15,265 nucleotides of DNA from JBGPLJ01 sp041486385 (GTDB taxonomy: Bacteria > Pseudomonadota > Gammaproteobacteria > Steroidobacterales > Steroidobacteraceae), in contig JBGPLJ010000050.1 in NCBI GenBank assembly GCA_041486385.1, positions 1-15,265 of the forward strand, read 5' to 3'. Shown here piece by piece: positions 7,542 to 14,069 of this stretch (position 1 is the stretch's first letter; the number at the start of each line of letters is the position of its first letter). A program made the position numbers and the translations under genes. The notes below the pieces were generated by a model. The model was not told where the DNA came from. It was given only the letters and a program-made list of their open reading frames with translations, and did no database searches.

Positions 7542-7594
7542 GGGCATTCCTCGATTTCCCGCCGCCGGGAAATCCGAGAATGCCCCGTTTTTTT
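7542..7594 (+). terminator. Rho-independent terminator after the two FAH-family genes
   Basis: Arms 7542-7561 and 7566-7585 pair as two perfect 8-bp blocks (GGGCATTC/GAATGCCC and ATTTCCCG/CGGGAAAT) around a 4-nt internal mismatch, with a 4-nt loop. After CG, a run of seven T follows at 7588-7594. It begins 4 bp after the stop of the XylX-like gene and separates that cluster from the dienelactone-hydrolase/gabD cluster, so the latter needs its own promoter; no convincing one is seen in 7595-7635. Confidence 0.9.
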
Positions 7595-7635
7595 CGGTAT
7601 CCTTATCGGCCCCCGCAACCTGCAACGAGAGCCTA

Positions 7636-8304
7636 ATGGGCACCACGATCAAGCTCACCGCCGGCGACGGCTTTCACCTCGGCGCATATCGCGCCGATCC
7701 CGCCGGCAAGGCGCGCGGCGGCATCGTCGTCATTCAGGAAATCTTCGGCGTCAACGCGCACATGCGCGATGTCGCCGACAAGTTTGCTGGCGCGGGTTAC
7801 CTCGCGATCGCCCCTGCGCTGTTCGATCGGGTGAAGCCCGGCATCGAGCTCGGCTACGACCCGCCCAGCATCGGCAAGGGTGTGGAGATCCGCGGCCAGG
7901 TTGCGCCCGACAAATCGCTGCTCGATATGCGGGCAGCCATCGAACTTGCGGCAACCGCGGGCAAGGTGGGCGTGGTCGGCTACTGCTGGGGCGGTACGCT
8001 GGCCTACGTGGCGGCCGCCCATTGCGACGTCGCGGCCGCCGTTTCGTACTACGGCGGTGGCACTACTCACTACCTGAAGGACAAGCCGAAATGTCCGGTG
8101 ATGTATCACTTCGGCGGACTCGATCAGATGATTCCAGACGCGATGATCAACCAGATCCGCGAAGCGCATCCCGCCGGCATATTCCACATCTATAAAGAGT
8201 CCGATCACGGCTTCAACTGCGACCATCGCAAGAGCTACGACGCAAAGAGCGCCGCGCTCGCCTACGAACGCACGCTCGCTTTCCTGCGCGAGCACGTGGG
8301 CTGA
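7636..8304 (+). CDS. Dienelactone hydrolase family protein
   Basis: The product is 222 residues, a typical length. The catalytic triad of this alpha/beta-hydrolase family is intact: Cys117 in GYCWGG (cysteine nucleophile), Asp163 in GGLDQMIP and His191 in SDHGFNC; Glu35 in QEIFG is the residue that activates the cysteine in dienelactone hydrolases. Known members hydrolyse 4-carboxymethylenebut-2-en-4-olide to maleylacetate in chlorocatechol degradation, but many genomic members act on unknown lactones or esters. The gene starts 41 bp after a terminator and lies 35 bp before gabD, so it is probably the first gene of a short operon with gabD and the exporter. The upstream sequence GAGAG gives only a weak ribosome-binding site. 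Confidence 0.88.
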   Translation: MGTTIKLTAGDGFHLGAYRADPAGKARGGIVVIQEIFGVNAHMRDVADKFAGAGYLAIAPALFDRVKPGIELGYDPPSIGKGVEIRGQVAPDKSLLDMRAAIELAATAGKVGVVGYCWGGTLAYVAAAHCDVAAAVSYYGGGTTHYLKDKPKCPVMYHFGGLDQMIPDAMINQIREAHPAGIFHIYKESDHGFNCDHRKSYDAKSAALAYERTLAFLREHVG

Positions 8305-8339
8305 AGAGCTTTTTCGACGACCGTTCGAGGACGACAGAC

Positions 8340-9797
8340 ATGCAACTGAAAGATTCCACCCTCCTGCGTCAGCAGTGTCATATCGACGGCGCGTGGTGCA
8401 ACGCCGATCAGGGCGGGACAATCCCGGTGACGAACCCGGCGACCGGCGCGACGCTCGGAACGATTCCGAACATGGGCGCGGCAGAGACACGGCGCGCCAT
8501 CGAAGCGGCGCACCGGGCGTTCGCGCCATGGGCGGCTCTCACGGCGAAAGAGCGCGCCAACATTCTGCGTCGCTGGTTCGAGCTCATGATGGCGAACCAG
8601 GAAGACCTCGCCGCGCTCATGACGGCCGAGCAGGGCAAGCCGCTCGCCGAATCGAAAGGTGAGATCGCCTACGCCGGCTCCTTCATTGAATGGTTTGCCG
8701 AGGAAGGCAAACGCATCTATGGCGACGTCATTCCCGCACATCAGGTCGACAAACGCATTCTCGTGCTGCGCCAGCCAGTCGGCGTGGTCGCGGCGATTAC
8801 GCCGTGGAATTTTCCCTCGGCGATGATCACGCGCAAGGCCGCGCCTGCGCTCGCCGCGGGCTGCACGTTTCTCGTGAAGCCGGCCACGCAGACGCCTTAC
8901 TCGGCGCTCGCGATGGCTGAGCTCGCGACACGCGCCGGCATACCGCGCGGTGTCTTCAACGTGCTCACGGGTTCCGCGGCCGCCATCGGCGGGGAGATGA
9001 CCTCGAGTCCGATCGTGCGCAAGCTCACGTTCACCGGCTCCACCGAAATCGGCAAGAAGCTGATGGCACAGTGTGCCGGCACGATGAAGAAGGTTTCGCT
9101 CGAGCTCGGCGGCAACGCGCCTTTCATCGTCTTTGACGACGCCGACCTCGATGCGGCCGTGCAGGGCGCTCTCGCGAGCAAGTACCGCAACACCGGACAG
9201 ACCTGCGTCTGCGCGAATCGCCTGCTCGTCCAGGACGGCGTTTACGACGCGTTCGCGGCCAAACTGATCGAGGCAGTCGCGCAGCTCAGGGTCGGCGATG
9301 GCCTCAAGGGCGTCACCGATCAGGGCCCGCTCATCGACATGAAGGCGATCGCGAAGATCGAGGAGCACATTGCCGATGCGCTTGCCAAGGGCGCGACGGT
9401 TGCCTTCGGCGGCAAGCGTCACGCGCTCGGCGGCAGCTTCTTCGAGCCGACGGTGCTGAAAGGCGTCAAGCCGAACATGCTGATCGCGCGCGAGGAGACC
9501 TTCGGTCCGGTCGCGCCGCTCTTTCGCTTCAAGACCGAAGGCGAAGCGATCGCCATGTCGAATGACACCGAGTTCGGACTTGCGGCCTACTTCTATACGC
9601 GTGATCTGGCGCGCTCCTGGCGTGTGTCCGAAGGTCTCGAATACGGCATTGTCGGTCTCAATACCGGAATCATCTCGACGGAAGTCGCGCCGTTCGGCGG
9701 CGTCAAGGAATCGGGCACCGGCCGCGAAGGCTCCAAGTACGGGATCCAGGACTACACGGAACTGAAATACGTCTGTGTCGGTGGCATCACGGCTTGA
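8340..9797 (+). CDS. gabD: NADP-dependent succinate-semialdehyde dehydrogenase
   Basis: The product is 485 residues and collinear over its full length with GabD (my recall of the E. coli protein, not an alignment). Conserved residues include Asn157 in ITPWNF (oxyanion hole), FTGSTEIG at 231-238 (cofactor loop), general base Glu255 in SLELGG and nucleophile Cys289 in GQTCVCAN. The neighbouring Cys291 could form a reversible disulfide with Cys289, as in SSADH redox switches. It oxidises succinate semialdehyde to succinate in the cytoplasm, for GABA or related catabolism. No GabT transaminase or GabP permease is adjacent. Instead it sits between a lactone-hydrolase-type gene and an exporter, so it may serve 4-hydroxybutyrate/lactone or 2-oxoglutarate-semialdehyde routes. 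A GAGG ribosome-binding site precedes the ATG at about 8326. Confidence 0.93.
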   Translation: MQLKDSTLLRQQCHIDGAWCNADQGGTIPVTNPATGATLGTIPNMGAAETRRAIEAAHRAFAPWAALTAKERANILRRWFELMMANQEDLAALMTAEQGKPLAESKGEIAYAGSFIEWFAEEGKRIYGDVIPAHQVDKRILVLRQPVGVVAAITPWNFPSAMITRKAAPALAAGCTFLVKPATQTPYSALAMAELATRAGIPRGVFNVLTGSAAAIGGEMTSSPIVRKLTFTGSTEIGKKLMAQCAGTMKKVSLELGGNAPFIVFDDADLDAAVQGALASKYRNTGQTCVCANRLLVQDGVYDAFAAKLIEAVAQLRVGDGLKGVTDQGPLIDMKAIAKIEEHIADALAKGATVAFGGKRHALGGSFFEPTVLKGVKPNMLIAREETFGPVAPLFRFKTEGEAIAMSNDTEFGLAAYFYTRDLARSWRVSEGLEYGIVGLNTGIISTEVAPFGGVKESGTGREGSKYGIQDYTELKYVCVGGITA

Positions 9798-11005
9798 GCA
9801 GCACGAATCCCAGCGTCCCCACCAGGGGAAGGGCACTTTCCGGACAACGACTGGTTCTGCTGCTCGGTGCGCTGAACGCTGCCGGGCCGATGGCGGCCTT
9901 TCTGTACGTGCCGGCGCTGCCGAGCGTGCAGCAGGCCTTCGGTGTTCCCGTCCACGTCGCGCAGTTGACGGTGAGCGTCGCCCTCGCCGGCTTCGCCTGC
10001 GGCATTCTGATCTCGGGACCGCTCTCGGATCGCCTCGGCCGCCGGCCGGTACTGATTGGCGGAATGCTCACCTTTGCGCTCGGGTCGCTTCTCTGCCTGA
10101 TCGCTCCCAGCCTCCCCTGGCTCGTCGCCGGACGCGCCGTGCAAACGCTCGGCACATCGACGGGCCTGGTCGTTTCCCGCGCCGTCGTCATCGACACATT
10201 TCCGGCCGAGAAGGTCTTTCGCATGATCGCGACCCTCACGATGGTGATGGTGCTCGCGAACGGCCTTTCGCCCTATCTCGGCGGCGTCTGCGTCAAGGCC
10301 TTTGGCTGGCGGAGCATCTTCGTACTGCTCTCGGCAGCGGGCCTCCTCATGGTGTTCGCGGCCTGGCGCTACATCCCTGAAACTCGTTCGCGGCCGCCCG
10401 TGGCAGCAAGCGTCTGGCGGACCGCCCTTGGGCTGGCGCGCCGCCCGGCATTCATCGCCTATCTCATCGAAGGCGGCGCGATCATCGCGATCTTCCAGGT
10501 GTTCGTCTCGACGACGCCCTACATCATGCAGAAGGAATTTCATCGTACGCCGCAGGAATTCGGCGTGTTCACAGCGTGCGTGTCGGGCGGCTATTTCATC
10601 GGCAATTTCCTGGTCACGCGCCTCGGCCACCGCTGGTCGCCGCACTCGATGCTGCGTACGGGTCTGGCGATACAGCTGGGTTTTGCCTTCGCGCTGCTGG
10701 CCCTCGCATGGCTCGCGCCGCCGGGGCCCTACCCCATCTATGTGCCAATGGCGTTGCTCGCACTCGGACAGGGCCTCGCGCTGCCTCAGGTCAACTCGGC
10801 GGCGCTCACACTTTCTCCACAAAATGCGGGCCTCGCCGCGAGCCTGATCGGCTTTGGCCAGAACATCCTCTCAAGCGGCTCGGTGCAATTGGTAAGCCTC
10901 TTTCCGACGGGCACGGGATTTCCGATGATCGTATTCACGGTATGCGCGGCGTGTGTCGCGGTGCTCTGTGCGTGGCTCGTCCCGCATGGGAAATCGGCGC
11001 GGTGA
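9794..11005 (+). CDS. MFS drug-resistance exporter, Bcr/CflA-like
   Basis: The product is 403 residues with about twelve hydrophobic segments. The loop between helices 2 and 3 (GPLSDRLGRRPVL, about 75-87) is the MFS motif A, and the N-terminal half (LPSVQQAFGV, then a helix and GILISGPLSD) is typical of the DHA1 Bcr/CflA subgroup. Members are proton-coupled inner-membrane exporters of drugs or small metabolites. The frame starts with TTG at 9794-9796, which overlaps the gabD stop (TTGA). No later in-frame ATG precedes the first helix at a sensible distance, so translation probably depends on coupling to gabD. The overlap suggests export of a compound related to the pathway, such as an acid or lactone, but this is inference. 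Confidence 0.85.
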   Translation: MSSTNPSVPTRGRALSGQRLVLLLGALNAAGPMAAFLYVPALPSVQQAFGVPVHVAQLTVSVALAGFACGILISGPLSDRLGRRPVLIGGMLTFALGSLLCLIAPSLPWLVAGRAVQTLGTSTGLVVSRAVVIDTFPAEKVFRMIATLTMVMVLANGLSPYLGGVCVKAFGWRSIFVLLSAAGLLMVFAAWRYIPETRSRPPVAASVWRTALGLARRPAFIAYLIEGGAIIAIFQVFVSTTPYIMQKEFHRTPQEFGVFTACVSGGYFIGNFLVTRLGHRWSPHSMLRTGLAIQLGFAFALLALAWLAPPGPYPIYVPMALLALGQGLALPQVNSAALTLSPQNAGLAASLIGFGQNILSSGSVQLVSLFPTGTGFPMIVFTVCAACVAVLCAWLVPHGKSAR

Positions 11006-11036
11006 CAGGGGGCAGATTGATCGTTCCCTTTCGGTG

Positions 11037-11177
11037 GTTTCGGCGGAGTCAGTCAGCGGAGGGGCCATGTCTGCGCCCGGCTCCAGCGTTCAAACGCAGC
11101 TTGCCTTAGACGGCCTGCCCGCAAACATCGCCAGACCGGGCTTGCCAGACCCATCCGCTGACCGCCTCCGCCGAAAC
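11037..11177. repeat. 141-bp element with 24-bp imperfect inverted termini
   Basis: The left arm 11037-11060 (GTTTCGGCGGAG...) pairs with the right arm 11154-11177 over 24 bp with two mismatches. Further inside, GTCTG and GCCCGG (about 11069-11080) can pair with the complementary run around 11128-11150, and GCGT/ACGC closes a small loop near 11085-11098. The whole segment could therefore fold into a long, branched hairpin. It may be a palindromic mobile or REP-type element, or a structured RNA or 3' end between two convergent genes. The termini differ from those of the 5228-5346 element. Confidence 0.75.
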
Positions 11178-11239
11178 TCGCGACGGCGAACGGCGCCGCG
11201 ATAACACGTCGCCTCATTGCACGTTCGCGCGAGGATCGC

Positions 11240-11274
11240 CAGAAATTCCGAGCGGTCGTCCGCCGGAATTTCTG
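11240..11274. repeat. Perfect-arm hairpin (15 bp, one bulge, TCGT loop)
   Basis: CAGAAATTCCG at 11240-11250 pairs perfectly with 11264-11274; after a bulged A (11251), GCGG at 11252-11255 pairs with CCGC at 11260-11263 around a TCGT tetraloop. This is a stable stem without a following T-run. It could be a REP-like unit or a Rho-independent stop of unusual type for the convergent exporter and porin transcripts. Confidence 0.7.
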
Positions 11275-11396
11275 ATGCGCGTTTGCGCCATGAGCGCGAA
11301 GGAGGTCCCTAGCCACCGCGGCCGGCCGAAAGCATGCGGTAGTTGAACGCGTATCCCCGAACTTACACCGGTACCGGCCGGGGGTGTATCGAAGCG

Positions 11397-12479
11397 CTAG
11401 AAGTAGCCGTTGAGCTGGAGGAACACGAAGGTCCGGTTTTGCAGGTCATTCTGCGGAATGCCGTCGTAATTGCGCACGCCGAGGCGGATCTGCGCGAACT
11501 GGATCGGCGTGAACTCCCACAGGAGACTGAAACGGTTCTGCTGGTCATGATCGATGGCCGTGTCGGGATCGAAATACTCAGCGGTGAGTTTCAGATTCTG
11601 ACCGGGATGAAGCTTCCAGTCGGCCTCGATCAATCCGGCAGCCTGCTTGCGCCGCGGGCCCGCACTGTCGTCGATGATGTAGTCGGCCTCCCCCAACCAC
11701 ACGACGGGCCCGGTGCGTAACGCGGCAAAAAGATTCTGCATCTGACGTTTACCGGTGTCGGATGCTTCGTTGATGTTGAAGCTGGCGCCGGCGCGCCACA
11801 CGGACTGCACGTGCTCGGCACGCAGGCTGTACTGCTTGCCATTGCTCGCCGCTGGGCCGCCCGCCGTACCGTTCGATACCGCCAATTGCGCACTCCACTG
11901 TGCGGTTTCAACTCCAACTTCAACGCCTCGGTCCGGCGTGGCGAAATTGATCCCGGGCACTTGGCGGATATACGCCGTGTCATCCTGCAGCCGCAATCCA
12001 TACGGCAGATACATCTGCCCCGCCTGCACGAAGAACCTCTGGTTGTCGAACCAGAAGCGCCCGTAGGCTTCAGCATTATTGCTGATGCCCGGTGCGAGAC
12101 GTTCATCGACATACACCGACAAGCGGTCCGGGATCGCCCGCACTTCGAGATATACGCGCAGCTGTTCGAGATCGAACGCCGACGTCGAGCCCTGGTGGGG
12201 AATGCTCGTATACGAGGCATCCGCGCGCAGGTTGCCACCCACGGCCAGGTAGCGATTGATTTCACCGGTCCAGGGATCGCTGCCCTGCGTAGCTATGAAA
12301 TGCGCTGGCAGCACGGTCTGGCCCCATACATTGCCATAAGCGTTGCGCATGCCACCGCCCGTCGGACTCACATGGCAAGCGACGCACTTGAGGCCCTGCT
12401 GTGCCGCGAGGTACGGCTCGGCGCGCGCCGCCGGTGCCGAGAGGATCAGCAGCAGAGACAAGAGGAATCGATTACTCAC
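11397..12479 (-). CDS. Outer-membrane beta-barrel with N-terminal c-type heme motif (cytochrome-porin)
   Basis: The product is 360 residues from a GTG start that overlaps the upstream gene's TGA (GTGA, 12476-12479). A signal peptide (MSNRFLLSLLLIL...) ends at ARA20. Next to it comes a single CxxCH heme site, Cys32-Cys35-His36 (KCVACH), followed by a GGGM segment whose Met44 could be a distal ligand. The rest alternates polar and apolar residues as in porins; YVDERLAP, FFVQAGQMYLPYG and the C-terminal Phe360 indicate an outer-membrane barrel of the OprO/P-like type. A fused monoheme-plus-barrel layout is known from Cyc2 iron oxidases, but this protein is shorter and its relationship is unproven. 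With the upstream lipoprotein cytochrome it could move electrons across or at the outer membrane. A heme-tagged porin without electron transfer is the alternative. Confidence 0.8.
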   Translation of the reverse strand: MSNRFLLSLLLILSAPAARAEPYLAAQQGLKCVACHVSPTGGGMRNAYGNVWGQTVLPAHFIATQGSDPWTGEINRYLAVGGNLRADASYTSIPHQGSTSAFDLEQLRVYLEVRAIPDRLSVYVDERLAPGISNNAEAYGRFWFDNQRFFVQAGQMYLPYGLRLQDDTAYIRQVPGINFATPDRGVEVGVETAQWSAQLAVSNGTAGGPAASNGKQYSLRAEHVQSVWRAGASFNINEASDTGKRQMQNLFAALRTGPVVWLGEADYIIDDSAGPRRKQAAGLIEADWKLHPGQNLKLTAEYFDPDTAIDHDQQNRFSLLWEFTPIQFAQIRLGVRNYDGIPQNDLQNRTFVFLQLNGYF

Positions 12480-13363
12480 AGTTGGGCTCCCACGCTGAAT
12501 TGCATTACGAAGTCGCTCCCGCGCGCGCCCGTTCCTGCGCCATCGATCGCGGCGCCCGACAGGTCAAGGACTGCGGTCGAACCGGTGCCTGCAATCGTCA
12601 ATTGATAGGTATCAGCGGCGAGGTTCCCGCCCGCAGGCCGGATGGCGAGCACCGTGGGATTCAGCGAGCGAACGACAATCCTGAGATTGCCGATGGAAGT
12701 CTCATCGCCGTCGTTGAAAGTGCCGTCGCCGCCGCTCGCAGTCAGTGTCACGCTCGCGGCGTTGACGGATGACACGTCGAGTTCACCGTCCGCCACGATG
12801 ACGATCTCGCCGGCACTGTCCATCGATGCCATCGGCAAACTTCCGTCAACCAGCGGCGTCACCGCGCGCAACTGCATCGGCCCGCTCGAACGCACCAGCG
12901 CCGCACTCGCCTGCGCGCCGTCCGTGATCCACTGGCGGATCACATCGATCGTCGATTGCGGCAGTGGCGGCTGATTGAGCGGCATCTGCCCGCCGACTGC
13001 AGCGTGGCCCTCGATCTTCTCGATGATGTAGCTCGACTCCGGATGGCCCGCATTCACTCGCAGGAGCGACGGCACTTCGACGCTCGATGCGTTCACGAGC
13101 ATCGCATAGGACGACGCCGCATCGAGGCGAAAGCCAAGCGGAGCCGCTGCGCCAGCGTGGCACTGTGCGCAGATCGGCGTGAAGACATGCGACTGAATTG
13201 ATGCGAAGTCCGCGACCAGCGGATCCTGCGCGCCCCCGATGGGCTGGCCGTTGGCATCCAGGCCTGCGCCGCTTCCAGCGCAGCCCGGCAACACGCCTGC
13301 CAGCGCAAAAAGGAGTGCGGGCGCAATTCTTGAATGGATTACTCGATGCATTGAATTTGGCAC
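12476..13363 (-). CDS. Monoheme c-type cytochrome lipoprotein with Ig-like C-terminal part
   Basis: The product is 295 residues. A signal sequence ends in a lipobox (LPGC, lipidated Cys28), with no Asp at +2, so an outer-membrane location is plausible. Residues 54-69 (ASIQSHVFTPICAQCH) contain the heme site Cys65-Cys68-His69; Met127 in GGQMPL is the likely sixth ligand, giving a small class-I-like heme domain over about 50-150. The remainder (about 165-295) is Ser/Thr/Ala/Asp-rich beta sequence resembling bacterial Ig-like repeats, including a GTFNDGDE turn. GTG 13363 is preferred over ATG 13351 because AGGTGG lies 7 bp upstream of it. The stop overlaps the start of the porin-cytochrome gene, so the two are almost certainly one operon and may form one complex. 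Donor and acceptor are unknown. Confidence 0.82.
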   Translation of the reverse strand: MPNSMHRVIHSRIAPALLFALAGVLPGCAGSGAGLDANGQPIGGAQDPLVADFASIQSHVFTPICAQCHAGAAAPLGFRLDAASSYAMLVNASSVEVPSLLRVNAGHPESSYIIEKIEGHAAVGGQMPLNQPPLPQSTIDVIRQWITDGAQASAALVRSSGPMQLRAVTPLVDGSLPMASMDSAGEIVIVADGELDVSSVNAASVTLTASGGDGTFNDGDETSIGNLRIVVRSLNPTVLAIRPAGGNLAADTYQLTIAGTGSTAVLDLSGAAIDGAGTGARGSDFVMQFSVGAQL

Positions 13364-13370
13364 AAGGGCG

Positions 13371-13376
13371 CCACCT
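13371..13376 (-). promoter_or_regulatory. Shine-Dalgarno site that fixes the GTG start of the cytochrome lipoprotein
   Basis: On the minus strand this reads AGGTGG, one base from the AGGAGG consensus, with a 7-base spacer to GTG 13363. The alternative ATG at 13351 lacks any such sequence, so the GTG is chosen. Confidence 0.6.
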
Positions 13377-13404
13377 GCAGATACGTGTCGGTGTCGTACG
13401 TACC

Positions 13405-13422
13405 CCGCCGGACGTGCGGCGG
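13405..13422 (-). other. Hairpin in the leader of the cytochrome/porin operon
   Basis: CCGCCG at 13405-13410 and CGGCGG at 13417-13422 pair with a 6-nt loop, about 40 bp upstream of the lipoprotein start. Farther upstream (13434-13460) the DNA is markedly AT-rich and contains TATAAA on the minus strand (13444-13449), a possible -10 box, but no matching -35 hexamer is evident. The hairpin could affect leader RNA folding; a small remnant repeat is equally possible. Confidence 0.35.
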
Positions 13423-13507
13423 TTTCAATGCATCTAGATACTTTTTATATTTCTCTCCTCATTGACCCGCATCGCCCCGCGCCCGTACTCACGAACGCAA
13501 CACGGAC

Positions 13508-13520
13508 GGGGTCAGACCCC
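13508..13520. repeat. Fourth copy of palindrome GGGGTCAGACCCC, at the 3' end of doxX
   Basis: The sequence is identical to the copies at 2446-2458 and 2461-2473. On the minus strand it reads GGG GTC TGA in the frame of the DoxX gene, so it encodes the last two residues (Gly-Val) and the stop codon, exactly as the copy at 2461-2473 does for the MATE gene. Confidence 0.9.
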
Positions 13521-13985
13521 AGAACGGCGACGCGCGCCCCCGAAGGAACGCTGCAGAATGTAGTCGACCGAAAGTGCGCCAGGCCCGGCGATCGCAAGCC
13601 AGAGAAAGAGCGCGAGGTACAGAAACTCGTCGAGCCCGAGCAGCGCATCGAATGAATCGACGTCGGCCCACTGCGCCGCACGGATCGCCACGATCATCGT
13701 GACGCCAAGCGCGCCCGCGGAGATCCGCGTGAGGAAACCCGCGAGCAGGAGCAAGCCGCCGAAGAACTCTACGCCCGACACGAAGGGCGCAAGAATTTCA
13801 GGGTACGGAATACCCCAGCTGTCGCGGAAGTTGCCGATGACGAGCGGCAGATTGTGCAGCTTCCCCCAGCCGCTCAGCACGAAGACCCATCCCACGGTGA
13901 TGCGCGCAAAGAGCGGCGCGAGCCACGCGAAATAGCGTGACGTGCGCTCCGGCCAGCCGACAAACAGGTCGATTAAGGTTTTCAT
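13512..13985 (-). CDS. DoxX family membrane protein
   Basis: The product is 157 residues with four hydrophobic segments (about 22-40, 66-84, 88-104 and 119-137), the usual DoxX topology. RITVGWVFVLSGWGKL and FFGGLLLLAGFLTR are characteristic of the family. DoxX-like proteins are inner-membrane proteins; some are subunits of quinone-linked oxidoreductases and others take part in redox or sulfur stress responses, but most have no proven function. It lies upstream of the cytochrome/porin operon on the same strand with a 148-bp gap, and 84 bp after the MFS gene, so cotranscription is possible but not shown. The C-terminal Gly-Val and TGA come from the GGGGTCWGACCCC repeat; the native end may have been slightly different. 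Confidence 0.88.
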   Translation of the reverse strand: MKTLIDLFVGWPERTSRYFAWLAPLFARITVGWVFVLSGWGKLHNLPLVIGNFRDSWGIPYPEILAPFVSGVEFFGGLLLLAGFLTRISAGALGVTMIVAIRAAQWADVDSFDALLGLDEFLYLALFLWLAIAGPGALSVDYILQRSFGGARRRSGV

Positions 13986-13996
13986 GATGTTTCCGG

Positions 13997-14012
13997 TCTG
14001 CGTGAGCGCAGA
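13997..14012. other. Small hairpin between the MFS gene and doxX
   Basis: TCTGCG at 13997-14002 pairs with CGCAGA at 14007-14012 around a TGAG loop, just upstream of the doxX start (13985). A second 5-bp stem, GCCGT/ACGGC, lies at about 14021-14035. Neither has a T-run on the minus strand. They may lie in the leader of doxX or in the 3' end of the MFS transcript. Confidence 0.3.
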
Positions 14013-14069
14013 ACGTGTCGCCGTCCGTTACGGCAACGCCATCTTAGTCAAATGGCACGCCCTAAGAAA

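Larger units (their letters stand above)
11006..11396. other. 391-bp gene-free stretch holding two long hairpin structures
   Basis: No convincing coding region lies here. Short open frames on both strands are Arg/Ala/Ser-rich, have no recognisable family and run across the inverted repeats. The stretch lies between convergent genes: the plus-strand exporter ends at 11005 and the minus-strand porin ends at 11397. It carries the inverted repeat 11037-11177 and the hairpin 11240-11274. Near the porin end, the CCGGTACCGG palindrome (about 11371-11380) could form a further small hairpin. No T-run typical of an intrinsic terminator follows any of them. Confidence 0.7.

Noticed and set aside
8262..9836. 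524-codon minus-strand frame opposite gabD
   Set aside because: Antisense shadow: its composition is Arg/Asp/Ala-rich without motifs, while gabD on the plus strand is complete.
9752..10822. 356-codon minus-strand frame opposite the exporter
   Set aside because: Highly charged, repetitive Arg/Glu/His composition typical of the complement of membrane-protein codons; no recognisable domain.
11053..11316. 87-codon minus-strand frame in the gene-free stretch
   Set aside because: It spans most of one inverted repeat and all of the TCGT hairpin, has no family resemblance, no ribosome-binding site, and is Arg-rich like the other shadow frames.
11397..12479. Calling the porin-like protein Cyc2 and the organism an iron oxidiser
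   Set aside because: Only the layout is shared (signal peptide, one CxxCH, barrel). Length and recognisable motifs do not establish orthology, and similar heme-tagged barrels may do other jobs.
13444..13472. Sigma-70 promoter for the cytochrome/porin operon
   Set aside because: A TATAAA is present on the minus strand but no -35-like hexamer occurs at 15-18 bp, so I noted only the AT-rich leader.
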